This document shows positions 7,626 to 16,647 of a stretch of 51,365 nt of DNA, one piece after another. The notes beneath the pieces were generated by a model. It did not search any database. It had not been told where the DNA came from and saw only the letters and a list, made by a program, of their open reading frames with translations. The stretch's first letter is position 1; every line of letters starts with the position of its first letter. Made by a program: the position numbers and the translations under genes. The DNA lies in the NCBI GenBank assembly GCA_017525455.1, contig JAFXSS010000050.1, positions 1 through 51,365 of the forward strand, read 5' to 3'. This stretch comes from Paludibacteraceae bacterium. GTDB lineage: Bacteria > Bacteroidota > Bacteroidia > Bacteroidales > Paludibacteraceae.

Positions 7626-8246
7626 ATGGCAGGATTATTAGGAAAGAAGATCGGAATGACATCCGTCTTTGGTGCCGACGGCAAAAACATCCCGTGCACC
7701 GTTATTGAAGCCGGTCCGTGCGTTGTGACGCAGCTCAAGACTGTTGAGAAGGACGGTTACGAAGCCGTACAGGTAGGCTTCCAGACCAAGAGCGAGAAGC
7801 ATGCCAACAAGGCAGAACTCGGTCACTTCAAGGCAGCAGGCGTACAGCCTATGCGTCATCTCATGGAGTTTGACGGCTTTGACAAAGAATTGAAGCTGGG
7901 TGATACAATCACCGTAGCTGACGTATTTGAGGAGAACACGTTCGTTGACGTGATCGGAACCAGCAAAGGTAAAGGATTCCAGGGCGTTGTGAAGCGTCAC
8001 GGTTTCGGTGGTGTTGGTCAGTCAACTCACGGTCAGGACGACCGTCTGCGCGCTCCGGGTTCAGTAGGTGCTTGCGCCTATCCTTCACGTATCTTCCCGG
8101 GTACCCGTATGGCAGGTCACATGGGACAGGACCGCGTAACGGTTCAGAACCTCGTAGTTTTGAAAGTTATACCTGAGTACAACTTGATCATGGTCAAGGG
8201 TAGCGTACCGGGTGCTAAAAATTCAATCGTTATTATTAACAAGTAA
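7626..8246 (+). CDS. rplC: 50S ribosomal protein L3
   Basis: A 206-residue L3, which binds near the 23S 3' end and reaches toward the peptidyl-transferase centre. The start is ATG 7626 ([15 protein letters not shown]), the usual family N-terminus; an earlier in-frame codon at 7569 would add unrelated residues encoded by the structured spacer. The central finger [20 protein letters not shown] carries the conserved region methylated by PrmB in other bacteria. Confidence 0.97.
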   Translation: MAGLLGKKIGMTSVFGADGKNIPCTVIEAGPCVVTQLKTVEKDGYEAVQVGFQTKSEKHANKAELGHFKAAGVQPMRHLMEFDGFDKELKLGDTITVADVFEENTFVDVIGTSKGKGFQGVVKRHGFGGVGQSTHGQDDRLRAPGSVGACAYPSRIFPGTRMAGHMGQDRVTVQNLVVLKVIPEYNLIMVKGSVPGAKNSIVIINK

Positions 8247-8251
8247 GAAGT

Positions 8252-8878
8252 ATGGAACTTAGTATTTTGAATCAAGCCGGTAAGGAAACCGGCAAGAAGG
8301 TGGCTCTGAATGACGCTATCTTCGCAATCGAGCCTAACGACCATGCTATCTACTTGGACGTTAAGCAGTTCCTGGCTAACAACCGTCAGGGTACAGCTAA
8401 GGCTAAACAGCGTAGTGAAAACGCTCACTCGACTCGCAAGCTCGGTCGTCAGAAGGGCGGCGGCGGTGCACGTCCGGGTGATTTGAAGTCTCCGGTACGC
8501 GTAGGTGGCGGTACAATCTTTGGTCCCGTTCCCCGCGACTACGATTTCAAGCTCAACAAGAAAGTTAAACGTCTGGCTCGCCGCTCGGCATTGAGTCTGC
8601 GCGCTTCGCAGAACGAAATCATCGTTCTGGACAACCTCGCATTTGAGGCTCCGAAGACCAAGGCTTTGATCGAGGTTCTGGCTAACCTGAAGGTTGCTGA
8701 CAAGAAGGCTCTGATTGTTCTGGCTCAGAACGACAACAACGTTTTCCGTTCGTCAACCAACCTGCAGAAGGCTAACGTCATCACCGCTGGTGAGTTAAAC
8801 ACATATTCAATCATGAACGCCAACACTGTTATCTTCACCGAGGGTGCACTGACAGCTGTTGAAGCAACTTTAGCATAA
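8252..8878 (+). CDS. rplD: 50S ribosomal protein L4
   Basis: A 208-residue L4, with a globular domain and a long loop lining the exit tunnel ([26 protein letters not shown]), the region where macrolide-resistance mutations occur in other species. In E. coli it also represses the S10 operon. It starts 5 nt after the rplC stop. Its stop codon overlaps the strong Shine-Dalgarno sequence of rplW. Confidence 0.97.
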   Translation: MELSILNQAGKETGKKVALNDAIFAIEPNDHAIYLDVKQFLANNRQGTAKAKQRSENAHSTRKLGRQKGGGGARPGDLKSPVRVGGGTIFGPVPRDYDFKLNKKVKRLARRSALSLRASQNEIIVLDNLAFEAPKTKALIEVLANLKVADKKALIVLAQNDNNVFRSSTNLQKANVITAGELNTYSIMNANTVIFTEGALTAVEATLA

Positions 8879-8891
8879 GGAGGATCATACT

Positions 8892-9182
8892 ATGGCAATT
8901 ATTATCAAACCAATCGTCACAGAGAAGATGACCGCCGCCGGCGAAAAGTTCAACCGTTACGGCTTCATGGTAGAGCGTACTGCCAACAAGGTACAAATCA
9001 AGAAGGCAGTAGAGGAAATGTACAATGTACAGGTGCTGGATGTAAACACAATGATTGCAGCTCCGAAGGCTAAGCAGCGTTATACGAAGACGGGCTTGCT
9101 TCGCGGTGAGAAGGCAGCATACAAGAAGGCAGTTGTTACATTGCACGAAGGTGAAACAATAGATTTTTATAGCAATATTTAA
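8892..9182 (+). CDS. rplW: 50S ribosomal protein L23
   Basis: A 96-residue L23, at the tunnel exit, docking site for trigger factor and SRP. The N-terminal [10 protein letters not shown] is the family signature. It is preceded by AAGGAGG (8877-8883), 8 nt from ATG 8892, one of only three near-perfect Shine-Dalgarno sequences in this window. The 13-nt gap from rplD implies translation within one transcript. Confidence 0.96.
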   Translation: MAIIIKPIVTEKMTAAGEKFNRYGFMVERTANKVQIKKAVEEMYNVQVLDVNTMIAAPKAKQRYTKTGLLRGEKAAYKKAVVTLHEGETIDFYSNI

Positions 9183-9184
9183 CA

Positions 9185-10009
9185 ATGGCTGTTCGTAAAT
9201 TCAAACCCACTACACCTGGGCAAAGACACAAAGTTATTGGCGCGTTCGAGACAATTACCGCGAGCGCACCAGAGAAGTCGCTTGTGTTCGGTAAGATGAA
9301 GACCGGCGGCCGCAACAACACCGGTAAGATGACTATGCGTTACATCGGTGGCGGTCACAAGCAGAAGTTCCGCGTAATTGACTTCAAGCGCAACAAAGAT
9401 GGTGTACCCGCAGTCGTAAAAACTATCGAGTATGATCCGAACCGTTCGGCTCGCATCGCTCTGGTATTCTACGCTGACGGTGAGAAGCGCTACATTCTTG
9501 CACCTAACGGACTGCAAGTAGGTCAAACAATTATGTCCGGCCCTGAGGCTGCTCCCGAGGTAGGTAACGCCCTGCCGATGGCTAACATGCCTCTCGGTAC
9601 ATTGATTCACAACATCGAGCTTCGTCCCGGTCAGGGCGCTTGCATGGTTCGCTCGGCTGGTACGTTTGCACAACTCTCCTCGCGCGAGGACAAGTATGCA
9701 ATCATCAAACTGCCTTCAGGCGAGCTCCGCAAAGTGCTGGCTGCCTGCAAAGCTACAGTAGGTGTTGTAGGTAACAGTGATCACGCTCTGGAGAAGAGCG
9801 GTAAGGCAGGTCGCAGCCGCTGGCTGGGTCGCCGTCCGCACAACCGTGGCGTTGTAATGAACCCTGTAGATCACCCGATGGGTGGTGGCGAGGGCCGTCA
9901 GTCAGGTGGACACCCGCGTTCACGCAAGGGATTGCTGGCTAAGGGATACAAGACACGTCATCCGAAGAACCAGTCGAATCAGTACATAATTGAAAGAAGA
10001 AAGAAATAA
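9185..10009 (+). CDS. rplB: 50S ribosomal protein L2
   Basis: A 274-residue L2, required for subunit joining and peptidyl-transferase activity. The C-terminal [21 protein letters not shown] contains the conserved histidine equivalent to E. coli His229. It starts 2 nt after the rplW stop, so translation is probably coupled. Confidence 0.98.
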   Translation: MAVRKFKPTTPGQRHKVIGAFETITASAPEKSLVFGKMKTGGRNNTGKMTMRYIGGGHKQKFRVIDFKRNKDGVPAVVKTIEYDPNRSARIALVFYADGEKRYILAPNGLQVGQTIMSGPEAAPEVGNALPMANMPLGTLIHNIELRPGQGACMVRSAGTFAQLSSREDKYAIIKLPSGELRKVLAACKATVGVVGNSDHALEKSGKAGRSRWLGRRPHNRGVVMNPVDHPMGGGEGRQSGGHPRSRKGLLAKGYKTRHPKNQSNQYIIERRKK

Positions 10010-10028
10010 CCTATAAAATTGTAGAAAC

Positions 10029-10292
10029 ATGAGTCGTTCATTGAAAAAAGGACCGTTTATCAATGTTAAGTTGGAGCAGAAGGTGCTGGCTATGAATGAG
10101 GCTAACAAGAAAGAAGTTGTTAAGACCTGGAGCCGCGCTTCGATGATCTCCCCTGATTTTGTAGGTCATACTATTGCAGTTCACAATGGAAACAAGTTCA
10201 TTCCTGTGTATATCACGGAGAACATGGTAGGTCACAAGCTCGGCGAGTTTGCTCCCACCCGTACGTTCCGTGGTCACTCGGGTAATCGGTAA
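10029..10292 (+). CDS. rpsS: 30S ribosomal protein S19
   Basis: An 87-residue S19, which binds 16S rRNA in the head together with S13. [10 protein letters not shown] at the start and [16 protein letters not shown] near the end are family signatures. ATG 10029 lies 19 nt after rplB, with an A/T-rich leader. Confidence 0.97.
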   Translation: MSRSLKKGPFINVKLEQKVLAMNEANKKEVVKTWSRASMISPDFVGHTIAVHNGNKFIPVYITENMVGHKLGEFAPTRTFRGHSGNR

Positions 10293-10332
10293 TCCATTGA
10301 AATCAACATTAACACACTAAATTAAGATTAAA

Positions 10333-10740
10333 ATGGGTGCTAGAAAATATAATGCAGCTCAAGCGCGTAAGGAAGCTCAGAAAGAGCAGTACTTCGCCAA
10401 GCTCAATAATGTTCCTACCTCACCGCGTAAGATGCGTCTCGTAGCAGACATGATTCGCGGTATGGAAGTGAACCGTGCTCTCGGCGCACTGCACTTCTCG
10501 ACGAAGCATGCTGCGCGCTCACTCGAATTGGTGCTGAAATCTGCCATCGCTAACTGGGAAGTTAAGACCGGCAAGAAGGCTGATTCGGAAACACTTTATG
10601 TAACCAAAGTAACAGTTGACGGTGGTATGATGCTCAAGCGTCTGCTGACCGCTCCGCAAGGTCGCGGCTACCGCATCCGCAAGCGCTCGAACCACATCAC
10701 TGTATTTGTAGATACGAAAAATACTAACGCTGAAAAGTAA
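10333..10740 (+). CDS. rplV: 50S ribosomal protein L22
   Basis: A 135-residue L22, contacting all domains of 23S rRNA and lining the tunnel with its beta-hairpin. Seen are [18 protein letters not shown] and the hairpin region [15 protein letters not shown]. The N-terminal extension [22 protein letters not shown] is longer than in E. coli. Confidence 0.96.
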   Translation: MGARKYNAAQARKEAQKEQYFAKLNNVPTSPRKMRLVADMIRGMEVNRALGALHFSTKHAARSLELVLKSAIANWEVKTGKKADSETLYVTKVTVDGGMMLKRLLTAPQGRGYRIRKRSNHITVFVDTKNTNAEK

Positions 10741-10746
10741 ACAAAG

Positions 10747-11478
10747 ATGGGACAGAAAATTAATCCAATAGCAAACCGCCTGGGTATTGTACGCGGTTGG
10801 GACTCCAACTGGTTTGGCGGTAAGAAGTACGGAGATACGATCCTCGAGGACAGCAAGATCCGCGAGTATCTGAATGCCCGTCTGGCTGAGGCAAGTATTT
10901 CGCGTATCGTGATTGAGAGAACTCTCAAGCTTGTAACTGTAACTGTTTGCACCGCTCGTCCCGGTTACATCATCGGTAAGGGTGGTCAGGAAGTTGACAA
11001 ACTGAAAGAGGAGTTGAAGAAGATTACCAAGCAGGATGTTCAGATCAACATCTTCGAGGTAAAACGTCCGGAGCTTGACGCTACCATCGTAGCTACCAAG
11101 ATTGCCCGTCAGCTGGAGGGTAAGATTGCTTACCGCCGCGCTGTAAAGATGGCCATTGCATCGACGATGCGTATGGGCGCCGAGGGTATCAAGGTACAAG
11201 TCAGCGGTCGTCTGAACGGTGCTGAGATGGCTCGTAAGGAGATGTACAAAGAGGGTCGTACCCCGCTGCACACTCTGCGCGCTGACATCGACTACTGCCA
11301 CGTAGGCGCTCTGACGAAGGTAGGTATCATCGGCGTAAAGGTTTGGATCTGCCGTGGTGAAGTATATGGCAAGAAGGACCTGGCTCCCAACTTCGCAGTA
11401 AAACAGGAAGGCCGCGGTGGCGAGCGTCGTGAAGGCGGCGAGCGTCGTGGAGGTTTCCGTCGCAACAAGAAACAATAA
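10747..11478 (+). CDS. rpsC: 30S ribosomal protein S3
   Basis: A 243-residue S3 of the mRNA entry channel. The KH-type RNA-binding motif is visible in [16 protein letters not shown], followed by the C-terminal domain. The tail is rich in Gly, Arg and Glu ([18 protein letters not shown]), longer and lower in complexity than in E. coli. It starts 6 nt after rplV. Confidence 0.97.
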   Translation: MGQKINPIANRLGIVRGWDSNWFGGKKYGDTILEDSKIREYLNARLAEASISRIVIERTLKLVTVTVCTARPGYIIGKGGQEVDKLKEELKKITKQDVQINIFEVKRPELDATIVATKIARQLEGKIAYRRAVKMAIASTMRMGAEGIKVQVSGRLNGAEMARKEMYKEGRTPLHTLRADIDYCHVGALTKVGIIGVKVWICRGEVYGKKDLAPNFAVKQEGRGGERREGGERRGGFRRNKKQ

Positions 11479-11508
11479 TGTTTAACCAAATTGTAGAACA
11501 GAACAGTT

Positions 11509-11940
11509 ATGTTACAACCTAAGAAAACTAAATTCCGCCGCTCGCAGAAAGGCCGTATCAAGGGCAATGCGCAGCGCGGTAACGAACTGGCTTTCGGCTC
11601 GTTCGGTATCAAGAGTCTGGGTACGATCTGGTTGACTGGTCGTCAAATCGAGGCAGCACGTGTGGCTGTTACCCGTTATATGCAACGTCAAGGCCAAGTG
11701 TGGATCCGTGTGTTCCCGGACAAACCGATCACCAAGAAGCCTTTGGATGTACGTATGGGTAAAGGTAAAGGTGCTCCGGAAGGATTCGTCGTACCATTGG
11801 AACCCGGTCGTATCATCTTCGAGATTGACGGCGTACCATTTGATGTAGCAAAAGAGGCACTGCGCCTGGCTGCTCAGAAGTTGCCGATTTTGACAAAGTT
11901 TGTTGTGCGTCGCGACTACGACCCAACCCAAAATGTATAA
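11509..11940 (+). CDS. rplP: 50S ribosomal protein L16
   Basis: A 143-residue L16, near the A-site tRNA and needed for late 50S assembly. [16 protein letters not shown] at the N-terminus and [14 protein letters not shown] in the middle are signatures. The 30-nt gap from rpsC shows no special structure. Confidence 0.97.
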   Translation: MLQPKKTKFRRSQKGRIKGNAQRGNELAFGSFGIKSLGTIWLTGRQIEAARVAVTRYMQRQGQVWIRVFPDKPITKKPLDVRMGKGKGAPEGFVVPLEPGRIIFEIDGVPFDVAKEALRLAAQKLPILTKFVVRRDYDPTQNV

Positions 11941-11946
11941 TGGATT

Positions 11947-12141
11947 ATGAAAACTGCAGAAATTAAAGAATTAACCATTGCTGAGATTGAAGAGCGTCTG
12001 GCCTCTGAGAAGGAGAACCTGCAGCGCATGAAGATCAACCACAGCATCTCTCCGCTGGAGAATCCTATGCAGATTAAGGTGGCTCGCAGGAACATCGCTC
12101 GTCTGGCAACGGAGCTCCGTAGCAGAGAATTAACAAAGTAA
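11947..12141 (+). CDS. rpmC: 50S ribosomal protein L29
   Basis: A 64-residue two-helix L29 at the tunnel exit beside L23. MKTAEIKELTIAEIEERL and the C-terminal NIARLATELRSREL fit the family. It starts 6 nt after rplP. Confidence 0.95.
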   Translation: MKTAEIKELTIAEIEERLASEKENLQRMKINHSISPLENPMQIKVARRNIARLATELRSRELTK

Positions 12142-12153
12142 ATTGACGAACAC

Positions 12154-12411
12154 ATGGAAACAAGAAATCTAAGAAAAGAGCGTGTAGGTGAAGTCGTTTC
12201 CAACAAGATGGATAAGACGATTGTCGTAGCCGTTAAGTGGAAAGAGAAACACCCCATCTATGGCAAGTTTGTGAACAAAACTCGCAAGTTCCATGCTCAT
12301 GACGAGAACAACGAGTGCGGTATCGGCGATATCGTACGTATCATGGAAACTCGTCCGTTGAGCAAGACTGTTCGTTGGCGTTTAACTCAAATCATCGAAA
12401 GGGCTAAGTAA
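12154..12411 (+). CDS. rpsQ: 30S ribosomal protein S17
   Basis: An 85-residue S17, a primary 16S rRNA binder with an OB fold. [19 protein letters not shown] and [16 protein letters not shown] match the family. It is followed immediately by rplN (1-nt gap), so coupled translation is likely. Confidence 0.97.
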   Translation: METRNLRKERVGEVVSNKMDKTIVVAVKWKEKHPIYGKFVNKTRKFHAHDENNECGIGDIVRIMETRPLSKTVRWRLTQIIERAK

Positions 12412-12412
12412 T

Positions 12413-12778
12413 ATGGTACAGCAAGAATCAAGGCTCGTAGTAGCCGACAACTCGGGAGCCAAAGAGGCTCTGTGCATCCGCGTACTTGGCGGAACAAAGA
12501 AGCGCTACGCTTCGCTCGGTGATACGATTGTAGTAGCCGTTAAGGGTGTTATCCCCTCGAGCGATATCAAGGACGGTACGGTTAGCCGTGCTATCGTGGT
12601 TCGCGTAAAGAAGGAAGTACGCCGTGCAGACGGCAGCTACATCCGTTTTGACGACAATGCGTGCGTACTGATTTCGAACGCAGGCGAACTCCGCGGAAGC
12701 CGTATCTTCGGTCCCGTGGCTCGTGAGCTCCGTCAGACGAACATGAAGATTATTTCGTTGGCACCTGAAGTGCTCTAA
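12413..12778 (+). CDS. rplN: 50S ribosomal protein L14
   Basis: A 121-residue L14 at the subunit interface (bridge B8). [18 protein letters not shown] is the family N-terminus and [13 protein letters not shown] the C-terminal signature. Translation starts at ATG 12413, 1 nt after the rpsQ stop. Confidence 0.98.
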   Translation: MVQQESRLVVADNSGAKEALCIRVLGGTKKRYASLGDTIVVAVKGVIPSSDIKDGTVSRAIVVRVKKEVRRADGSYIRFDDNACVLISNAGELRGSRIFGPVARELRQTNMKIISLAPEVL

Positions 12779-12799
12779 TCACTTAAAAAGTTTAACAAC

Positions 12800-13108
12800 A
12801 TGACAAAGTTACATATCAAAAAAGGTGACATCGTCTTCGTAAACGCTGGTGGTTCGAAGGGCAAAACCGGTCGCGTACTGGAGGTGCTCAAAGAGAAGCA
12901 ACGCGCTATCGTAGAGGGTGTAAACATGGTGTCGAAAGCCACCAAACCTAATGCGAAGAATCCGCAAGGCGGAATTGTAAAGCAGGAGGCTCCCATCCAT
13001 ATCTCGAACCTGAACCCCGTAGAGGACGGCAAACCCGTTCGCGTTGGACGTCAGCTGAAGGATGGCAAACTCGTGCGTGTAAGTAAAAAAACCGGTAAAG
13101 AAATTTAA
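12800..13108 (+). CDS. rplX: 50S ribosomal protein L24
   Basis: A 102-residue L24, one of the initiators of 50S assembly. The KOW motif is visible ([20 protein letters not shown]). rplE follows after 2 nt. Confidence 0.96.
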   Translation: MTKLHIKKGDIVFVNAGGSKGKTGRVLEVLKEKQRAIVEGVNMVSKATKPNAKNPQGGIVKQEAPIHISNLNPVEDGKPVRVGRQLKDGKLVRVSKKTGKEI

Positions 13109-13110
13109 CA

Positions 13111-13653
13111 ATGAATACAGCGAGTTTAAAACAAGATTATCAGGAGCGTATTGTTCCCGCACTCGTTAAAGAGTTCGGCTATACGACCGTGATGCAGTGC
13201 CCGAAGCTCGAGAAGATCGTGCTCAACCAGGGTCTGGGCGAGGCTACTGCTGATAAGAAGATCATCGAGGTTGCTCTGCAAGAGATGACACTCATCGCCG
13301 GCCAGAAAGCTGTTGCTACTCTTTCGAAGAAGGATATTGCTCAGTTCAAGGTTCGTAAGAAGATGCCTATCGGCGTACGCGTAACTCTTCGTGGCGAGCG
13401 TATGTATGAGTTCCTCGAGCGTCTGGTACGCGTGGCTCTGCCCCGTATCCGTGACTTCAAGGGTATAAACAGCAAGATGGATGGTCGTGGTAACTATACA
13501 CTGGGTATCACCGAGCAGATCATCTTCCCGGAAATTAACATTGATAACATCACGAAACTGCAGGGTATGAACATCACGTTCGTAACCACAGCCAATACCG
13601 ATGCTGAAGGCTTTGCTCTGCTCCGTGAGTTTGGTTTACCGTTCAAAAAGTAA
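13111..13653 (+). CDS. rplE: 50S ribosomal protein L5
   Basis: A 180-residue L5 that binds 5S rRNA and contacts P-site t[14 protein letters not shown] and the [15 protein letters not shown] region are diagnostic. It lies 2 nt after rplX and 6 nt before rpsN. In E. coli S8 represses the spc operon at the rplE start; no matching hairpin is seen here. Confidence 0.97.
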   Translation: MNTASLKQDYQERIVPALVKEFGYTTVMQCPKLEKIVLNQGLGEATADKKIIEVALQEMTLIAGQKAVATLSKKDIAQFKVRKKMPIGVRVTLRGERMYEFLERLVRVALPRIRDFKGINSKMDGRGNYTLGITEQIIFPEINIDNITKLQGMNITFVTTANTDAEGFALLREFGLPFKK

Positions 13654-13659
13654 GAGACT

Positions 13660-13929
13660 ATGGCAAAAGAATCAATGAAAGCCCGTGAGGTGAAGCGTGC
13701 TGCGCTGTGCCAGAAGTATGCTGCCAAACGTGCGCAACTCTTGAAGGACGGCGACTACGAAGGCTTGCAGGCTCTGCCCAAGAACGCCAGTCCCGTACGT
13801 CTGCACAACCGCTGCAAGATCACCGGTCGTCCGAAGGGTTACATGCGTATGTTCGGACTCAGCCGTATTCAGTTCCGCGAGATGGCTTCCAAAGGCTTGA
13901 TCCCGGGAGTTAAGAAAGCAAGCTGGTAA
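13660..13929 (+). CDS. rpsN: 30S ribosomal protein S14, zinc-free long form
   Basis: An 89-residue S14 of the 30S head. It is the longer, zinc-independent form: the paired CxxC motifs of the short form are absent, while the C-terminal [19 protein letters not shown] is intact. It starts 6 nt after rplE and is followed by a structured 128-nt spacer. Confidence 0.96.
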   Translation: MAKESMKAREVKRAALCQKYAAKRAQLLKDGDYEGLQALPKNASPVRLHNRCKITGRPKGYMRMFGLSRIQFREMASKGLIPGVKKASW

Positions 13930-14057
13930 CAGAAAAACTCCGCAAGTTCCGGAATGTCCGACAATACGGTCGGTAGTTCCGGAAGACTACGGGAGAAAAT
14001 AATTTAATCTTTAAACAATGTCAGGACAGACCTGATAATTTTAAAACAAGTAAAACA
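13930..14057 (+). promoter_or_regulatory. Structured spacer between rpsN and rpsH
   Basis: TTCCGGAA occurs at 13947-13954 and again at 13977-13984 and can pair with itself. Inside, CCGAC (13958-13962) pairs with GTCGG (13969-13973). A second small hairpin, TCAGG (14021-14025) with CCTGA (14031-14035), follows just before the A-rich rpsH leader. The position immediately before rpsH would suit feedback by S8, but I see no convincing copy of the S8-binding helix of 16S rRNA. Function inferred only. Confidence 0.5.
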
Positions 14058-14453
14058 ATGACAGATCCTATCGCAGATTATCTGACTCGGCTCAGAAATG
14101 CAATCAAGGCAGGCCACCGCGTAGTGGAAGTTCCTGCTTCGAATCTGAAGAAAGAGATCACCCGTATCTTGTTTGAGAAAGGTTATATCCTCTCCTACAA
14201 GTTCGTGGAAGATGGCCCTCAAGGCACAATCAAGATTGCTTTGAAGTATGATCCGGTTAACAAAGTTAACGCCATCAAGAAGTTACAACGTGTATCCACC
14301 CCGGGTATCCGTCAGTATGTAGGCTATCGCGAGATGCCGCGCGTATTGAACGGTCTGGGTATCGCTATCCTTTCGACTTCGAAGGGCGTGATGACTAACA
14401 AAGAGGCTCTGGGCCTGAAGTTGGGTGGTGAGGTTATTTGTTATGTTTATTAA
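14058..14453 (+). CDS. rpsH: 30S ribosomal protein S8
   Basis: A 131-residue S8, a primary binder of the 16S central domain. MTDPIADYLTRLRNA at the start and the C-terminal LSTSKGVMTNKEA and GGEVICYVY are signatures. The S8-binding site and autogenous target in this phylum are not established. Confidence 0.97.
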   Translation: MTDPIADYLTRLRNAIKAGHRVVEVPASNLKKEITRILFEKGYILSYKFVEDGPQGTIKIALKYDPVNKVNAIKKLQRVSTPGIRQYVGYREMPRVLNGLGIAILSTSKGVMTNKEALGLKLGGEVICYVY

Positions 14454-14471
14454 TGTAAGGAGGAACAGTCT

Positions 14472-15029
14472 ATGTCAAGAATTGGTAAATTACCTGTAGC
14501 TATTCCTGCCGGCGTAACCGTAACAGTTAGCCCCGAGAATATTGTAACCGTTAAAGGACCGAAGGGTGAGTTGAAGCAAGCTATTGACCCCTCCATCAAA
14601 GTTGAGGTGGAAGGTGCAGCCTGCCATGTTACCCGTCCGAATGATGAGAAAGAAATGCGTGCCAAACATGGCTTGTACCGTGCACTGATTCACAACATGG
14701 TTGTAGGTGTTCACGACGGCTATAAGGCTACGTTGGAGTTGGTAGGTGTAGGTTATCGTGTTGAGCTGGCTAAGCCGCAGTTGCTTAACTTCTCGCTCGG
14801 TTATACACACCCGATCTATTTGCAATTGCCGCAAGAGGTAAAAGTTGAGACGAAAGCAGAGCGTAACCAGAACCCGCTCGTAATCCTGGAGACGGCTGAC
14901 AAGCAACTGCTCGGTCAGATCTGCGCCAAGATTCGCTCGTTCCGTATGCCGGAACCGTATAAGGGCAAGGGTATCCGCTTCCAAGGTGAAGTTGTACGTC
15001 GTAAGGCTGGTAAGTCGGCTGGTAAATAA
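14472..15029 (+). CDS. rplF: 50S ribosomal protein L6
   Basis: A 185-residue L6 near the factor-binding site of the large subunit. MSRIGKLPVAIPAGV and the C-terminal RSFRMPEPYKGKGIRF are signatures. It is preceded by AAGGAGG (14458-14464), 7 nt from ATG 14472, an uncommon strong Shine-Dalgarno for this genome. Confidence 0.97.
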   Translation: MSRIGKLPVAIPAGVTVTVSPENIVTVKGPKGELKQAIDPSIKVEVEGAACHVTRPNDEKEMRAKHGLYRALIHNMVVGVHDGYKATLELVGVGYRVELAKPQLLNFSLGYTHPIYLQLPQEVKVETKAERNQNPLVILETADKQLLGQICAKIRSFRMPEPYKGKGIRFQGEVVRRKAGKSAGK

Positions 15030-15044
15030 TAGAAAGGAAAGATT

Positions 15045-15389
15045 ATGATTCAGAAAATAGCAAGAAGACTCAAAATTAAAGCTGCTATCCGCACCAAAGT
15101 GTTCGGAACAGCTGAGCGTCCTCGTCTGACCGTATTCCGCAGCAACAGCCAAATTTACGCTCAAGTGATTGATGATGTAAAAGGCGTAACTCTCGCCAGC
15201 GCTTCGTCGCTCGGAATCAAAGATAAAATGACCAAGACAGAGAAAGCCGCACAAGTAGGCAAGGCTATCGCAGAGAATGCCATCAAGGCAGGTGTAACTG
15301 AGGTAGTGTTTGACCGTAACGGCTATCTGTACCACGGTCGAGTTCAACAATTGGCTGACGCTGCACGTGAGGCAGGTCTCAAATTCTAA
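15045..15389 (+). CDS. rplR: 50S ribosomal protein L18
   Basis: A 114-residue L18 that delivers 5S rRNA with L5. Seen are the [16 protein letters not shown] segment and the C-terminal [20 protein letters not shown] moderate AAAGGAAAG lies before ATG 15045. Confidence 0.96.
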   Translation: MIQKIARRLKIKAAIRTKVFGTAERPRLTVFRSNSQIYAQVIDDVKGVTLASASSLGIKDKMTKTEKAAQVGKAIAENAIKAGVTEVVFDRNGYLYHGRVQQLADAAREAGLKF

Positions 15390-15401
15390 TAACTGACGAT
15401 T

Positions 15402-15908
15402 ATGCAAAGAGTAAAAACAACACAAGACCTGGAGCTCAAGGAGCGCCTCGTTGCAGTCAACCGTGTAACGAAAGTTACCAAGGGTGGACGTACATTCACT
15501 TTCGCAGCTATCGTAGTTGTTGGAAATGAGAATGGTATTGTAGGCTACGGTTTGGGTAAGGCCGGTGAGGTTGCCGCTGCTATGCAGAAGGCTACCGAGG
15601 CTGCCAAGAAGAACCTGATCCAAGTGCCTATCCTGAAGGGAACCATCCCTCACGAGCAGGAGTCGAAGTTCGGCGGTGCACGCGTGCTGCTCAAGCCCGC
15701 ATCGCAAGGTACCGGTGTTAAGGCCGGTGGTGCTATGCGTGCTGTATTGGAGAGCGTTGGCGTGAAAGACGTGCTGGCTAAGGCCAAAGGTTCGTCGAAC
15801 CCCCACAACCTCGTTAAGGCTACTATCGCCGCTCTCGGTGAGATGCGTGACGCACGCATGGTTGCCCAGAACCGTGGCGTAAGTCTCTCAACAGTGTTTA
15901 ACGGATAA
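15402..15908 (+). CDS. rpsE: 30S ribosomal protein S5
   Basis: A 168-residue S5, involved in decoding accuracy and mRNA unwinding at the entry channel. The double-stranded RNA-binding-like N-terminal domain ([30 protein letters not shown]) and the C-terminal domain are complete. 12 nt after rplR. Confidence 0.97.
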   Translation: MQRVKTTQDLELKERLVAVNRVTKVTKGGRTFTFAAIVVVGNENGIVGYGLGKAGEVAAAMQKATEAAKKNLIQVPILKGTIPHEQESKFGGARVLLKPASQGTGVKAGGAMRAVLESVGVKDVLAKAKGSSNPHNLVKATIAALGEMRDARMVAQNRGVSLSTVFNG

Positions 15909-15922
15909 ATTGCATTAAGACT

Positions 15923-16099
15923 ATGGCAAAGATTAAAATTCAGAAAGTTCGCAGCACTATCAAATCTCCGAAAGTGCAGAAGGAAACTATGGAAGCCCTC
16001 GGTCTGCGCAAGATGAATGCTATCGTTGAGCACGAGGCTACACCCGCTATTCTCGGAATGGTCGAGAAAGTGAAACACTTGGTAAAAGTAATTGACTAA
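15923..16099 (+). CDS. rpmD: 50S ribosomal protein L30
   Basis: A short gene of 58 residues: MAKIKIQKVRSTIKSP, then ALGLRKMNAIVEHEATPAI, ending KVKHLVKVID. The single ferredoxin-like fold, the length and the position between rpsE and rplO identify bacterial L30. It starts at ATG 15923, 14 nt after rpsE, and rplO follows after 14 nt. Confidence 0.96.
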   Translation: MAKIKIQKVRSTIKSPKVQKETMEALGLRKMNAIVEHEATPAILGMVEKVKHLVKVID

Positions 16100-16113
16100 A
16101 ATCGTTTGGAATT

Positions 16114-16560
16114 ATGGAATTGAATAACTTAACACCCGCCAAAGGCTCTGTAAAGACTGCCAAGCGTATCGGTCGTGGCGCAGGTTCCGGACTCGGTGGA
16201 ACTTCCACACGTGGTCACAAAGGTGCCAAGTCGCGTTCGGGTTACTCGAAGAAGATCGGCTTCGAGGGTGGACAGATGCCTATGCAGCGTCGTCTGCCTA
16301 AGTTCGGATTCAAGAATATTAACCGCGTAGAGTACAAGGCTATCAACCTGAGTACACTGCAGGCACTGGCTGAGGCCAAGAAGCTTGAGAAGATTGGCGT
16401 AGCTGATCTGCACAATGCAGGTTTGGTAGGCAAGAATGTGCTGGTTAAGATTCTGGGTAACGGTACGTTGACCGCCAAACTGACTGTTGAGGCTAATGCC
16501 TTCAGCAAGAAAGCAGAAGAGGCTATCACGGCTGCCGGAGGTGCGGTAGTAAAACTCTAA
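16114..16560 (+). CDS. rplO: 50S ribosomal protein L15
   Basis: A 148-residue L15, a late assembly protein of the large subunit. The glycine-rich N-terminal extension (GRGAGSGLGGTSTRGHKGAKSR split around Lys) and GFEGGQMPMQRRLPKFGF are diagnostic. A strong hairpin separates it from secY. Confidence 0.97.
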   Translation: MELNNLTPAKGSVKTAKRIGRGAGSGLGGTSTRGHKGAKSRSGYSKKIGFEGGQMPMQRRLPKFGFKNINRVEYKAINLSTLQALAEAKKLEKIGVADLHNAGLVGKNVLVKILGNGTLTAKLTVEANAFSKKAEEAITAAGGAVVKL

Positions 16561-16571
16561 CGAAATTATGA

Positions 16572-16622
16572 AGTCTTGGCCGGTCGGGCATATGTTTGAT
16601 TACACCTCGGCTGACCAAGACT
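16572..16622 (+). promoter_or_regulatory. Long hairpin between rplO and secY
   Basis: AGTCTTGGCCGGTCGGG (16572-16588) pairs with 16606-16622 over 17 positions with one mismatch and three G-U pairs, leaving a 17-nt loop. No T-tract follows, so transcription is expected to continue into secY. It may reduce SecY output relative to ribosomal proteins, by attenuation or processing. That role is inferred. Confidence 0.6.
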
Positions 16623-16647
16623 CCATGAGCAAAACGTAGTTTTGATT

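Noticed and set aside
14490-15806. Antisense open frame of 438 codons across rplF, rplR and rpsE
   Set aside because: It spans three genuine ribosomal genes and their spacers; a shadow of coding bias.
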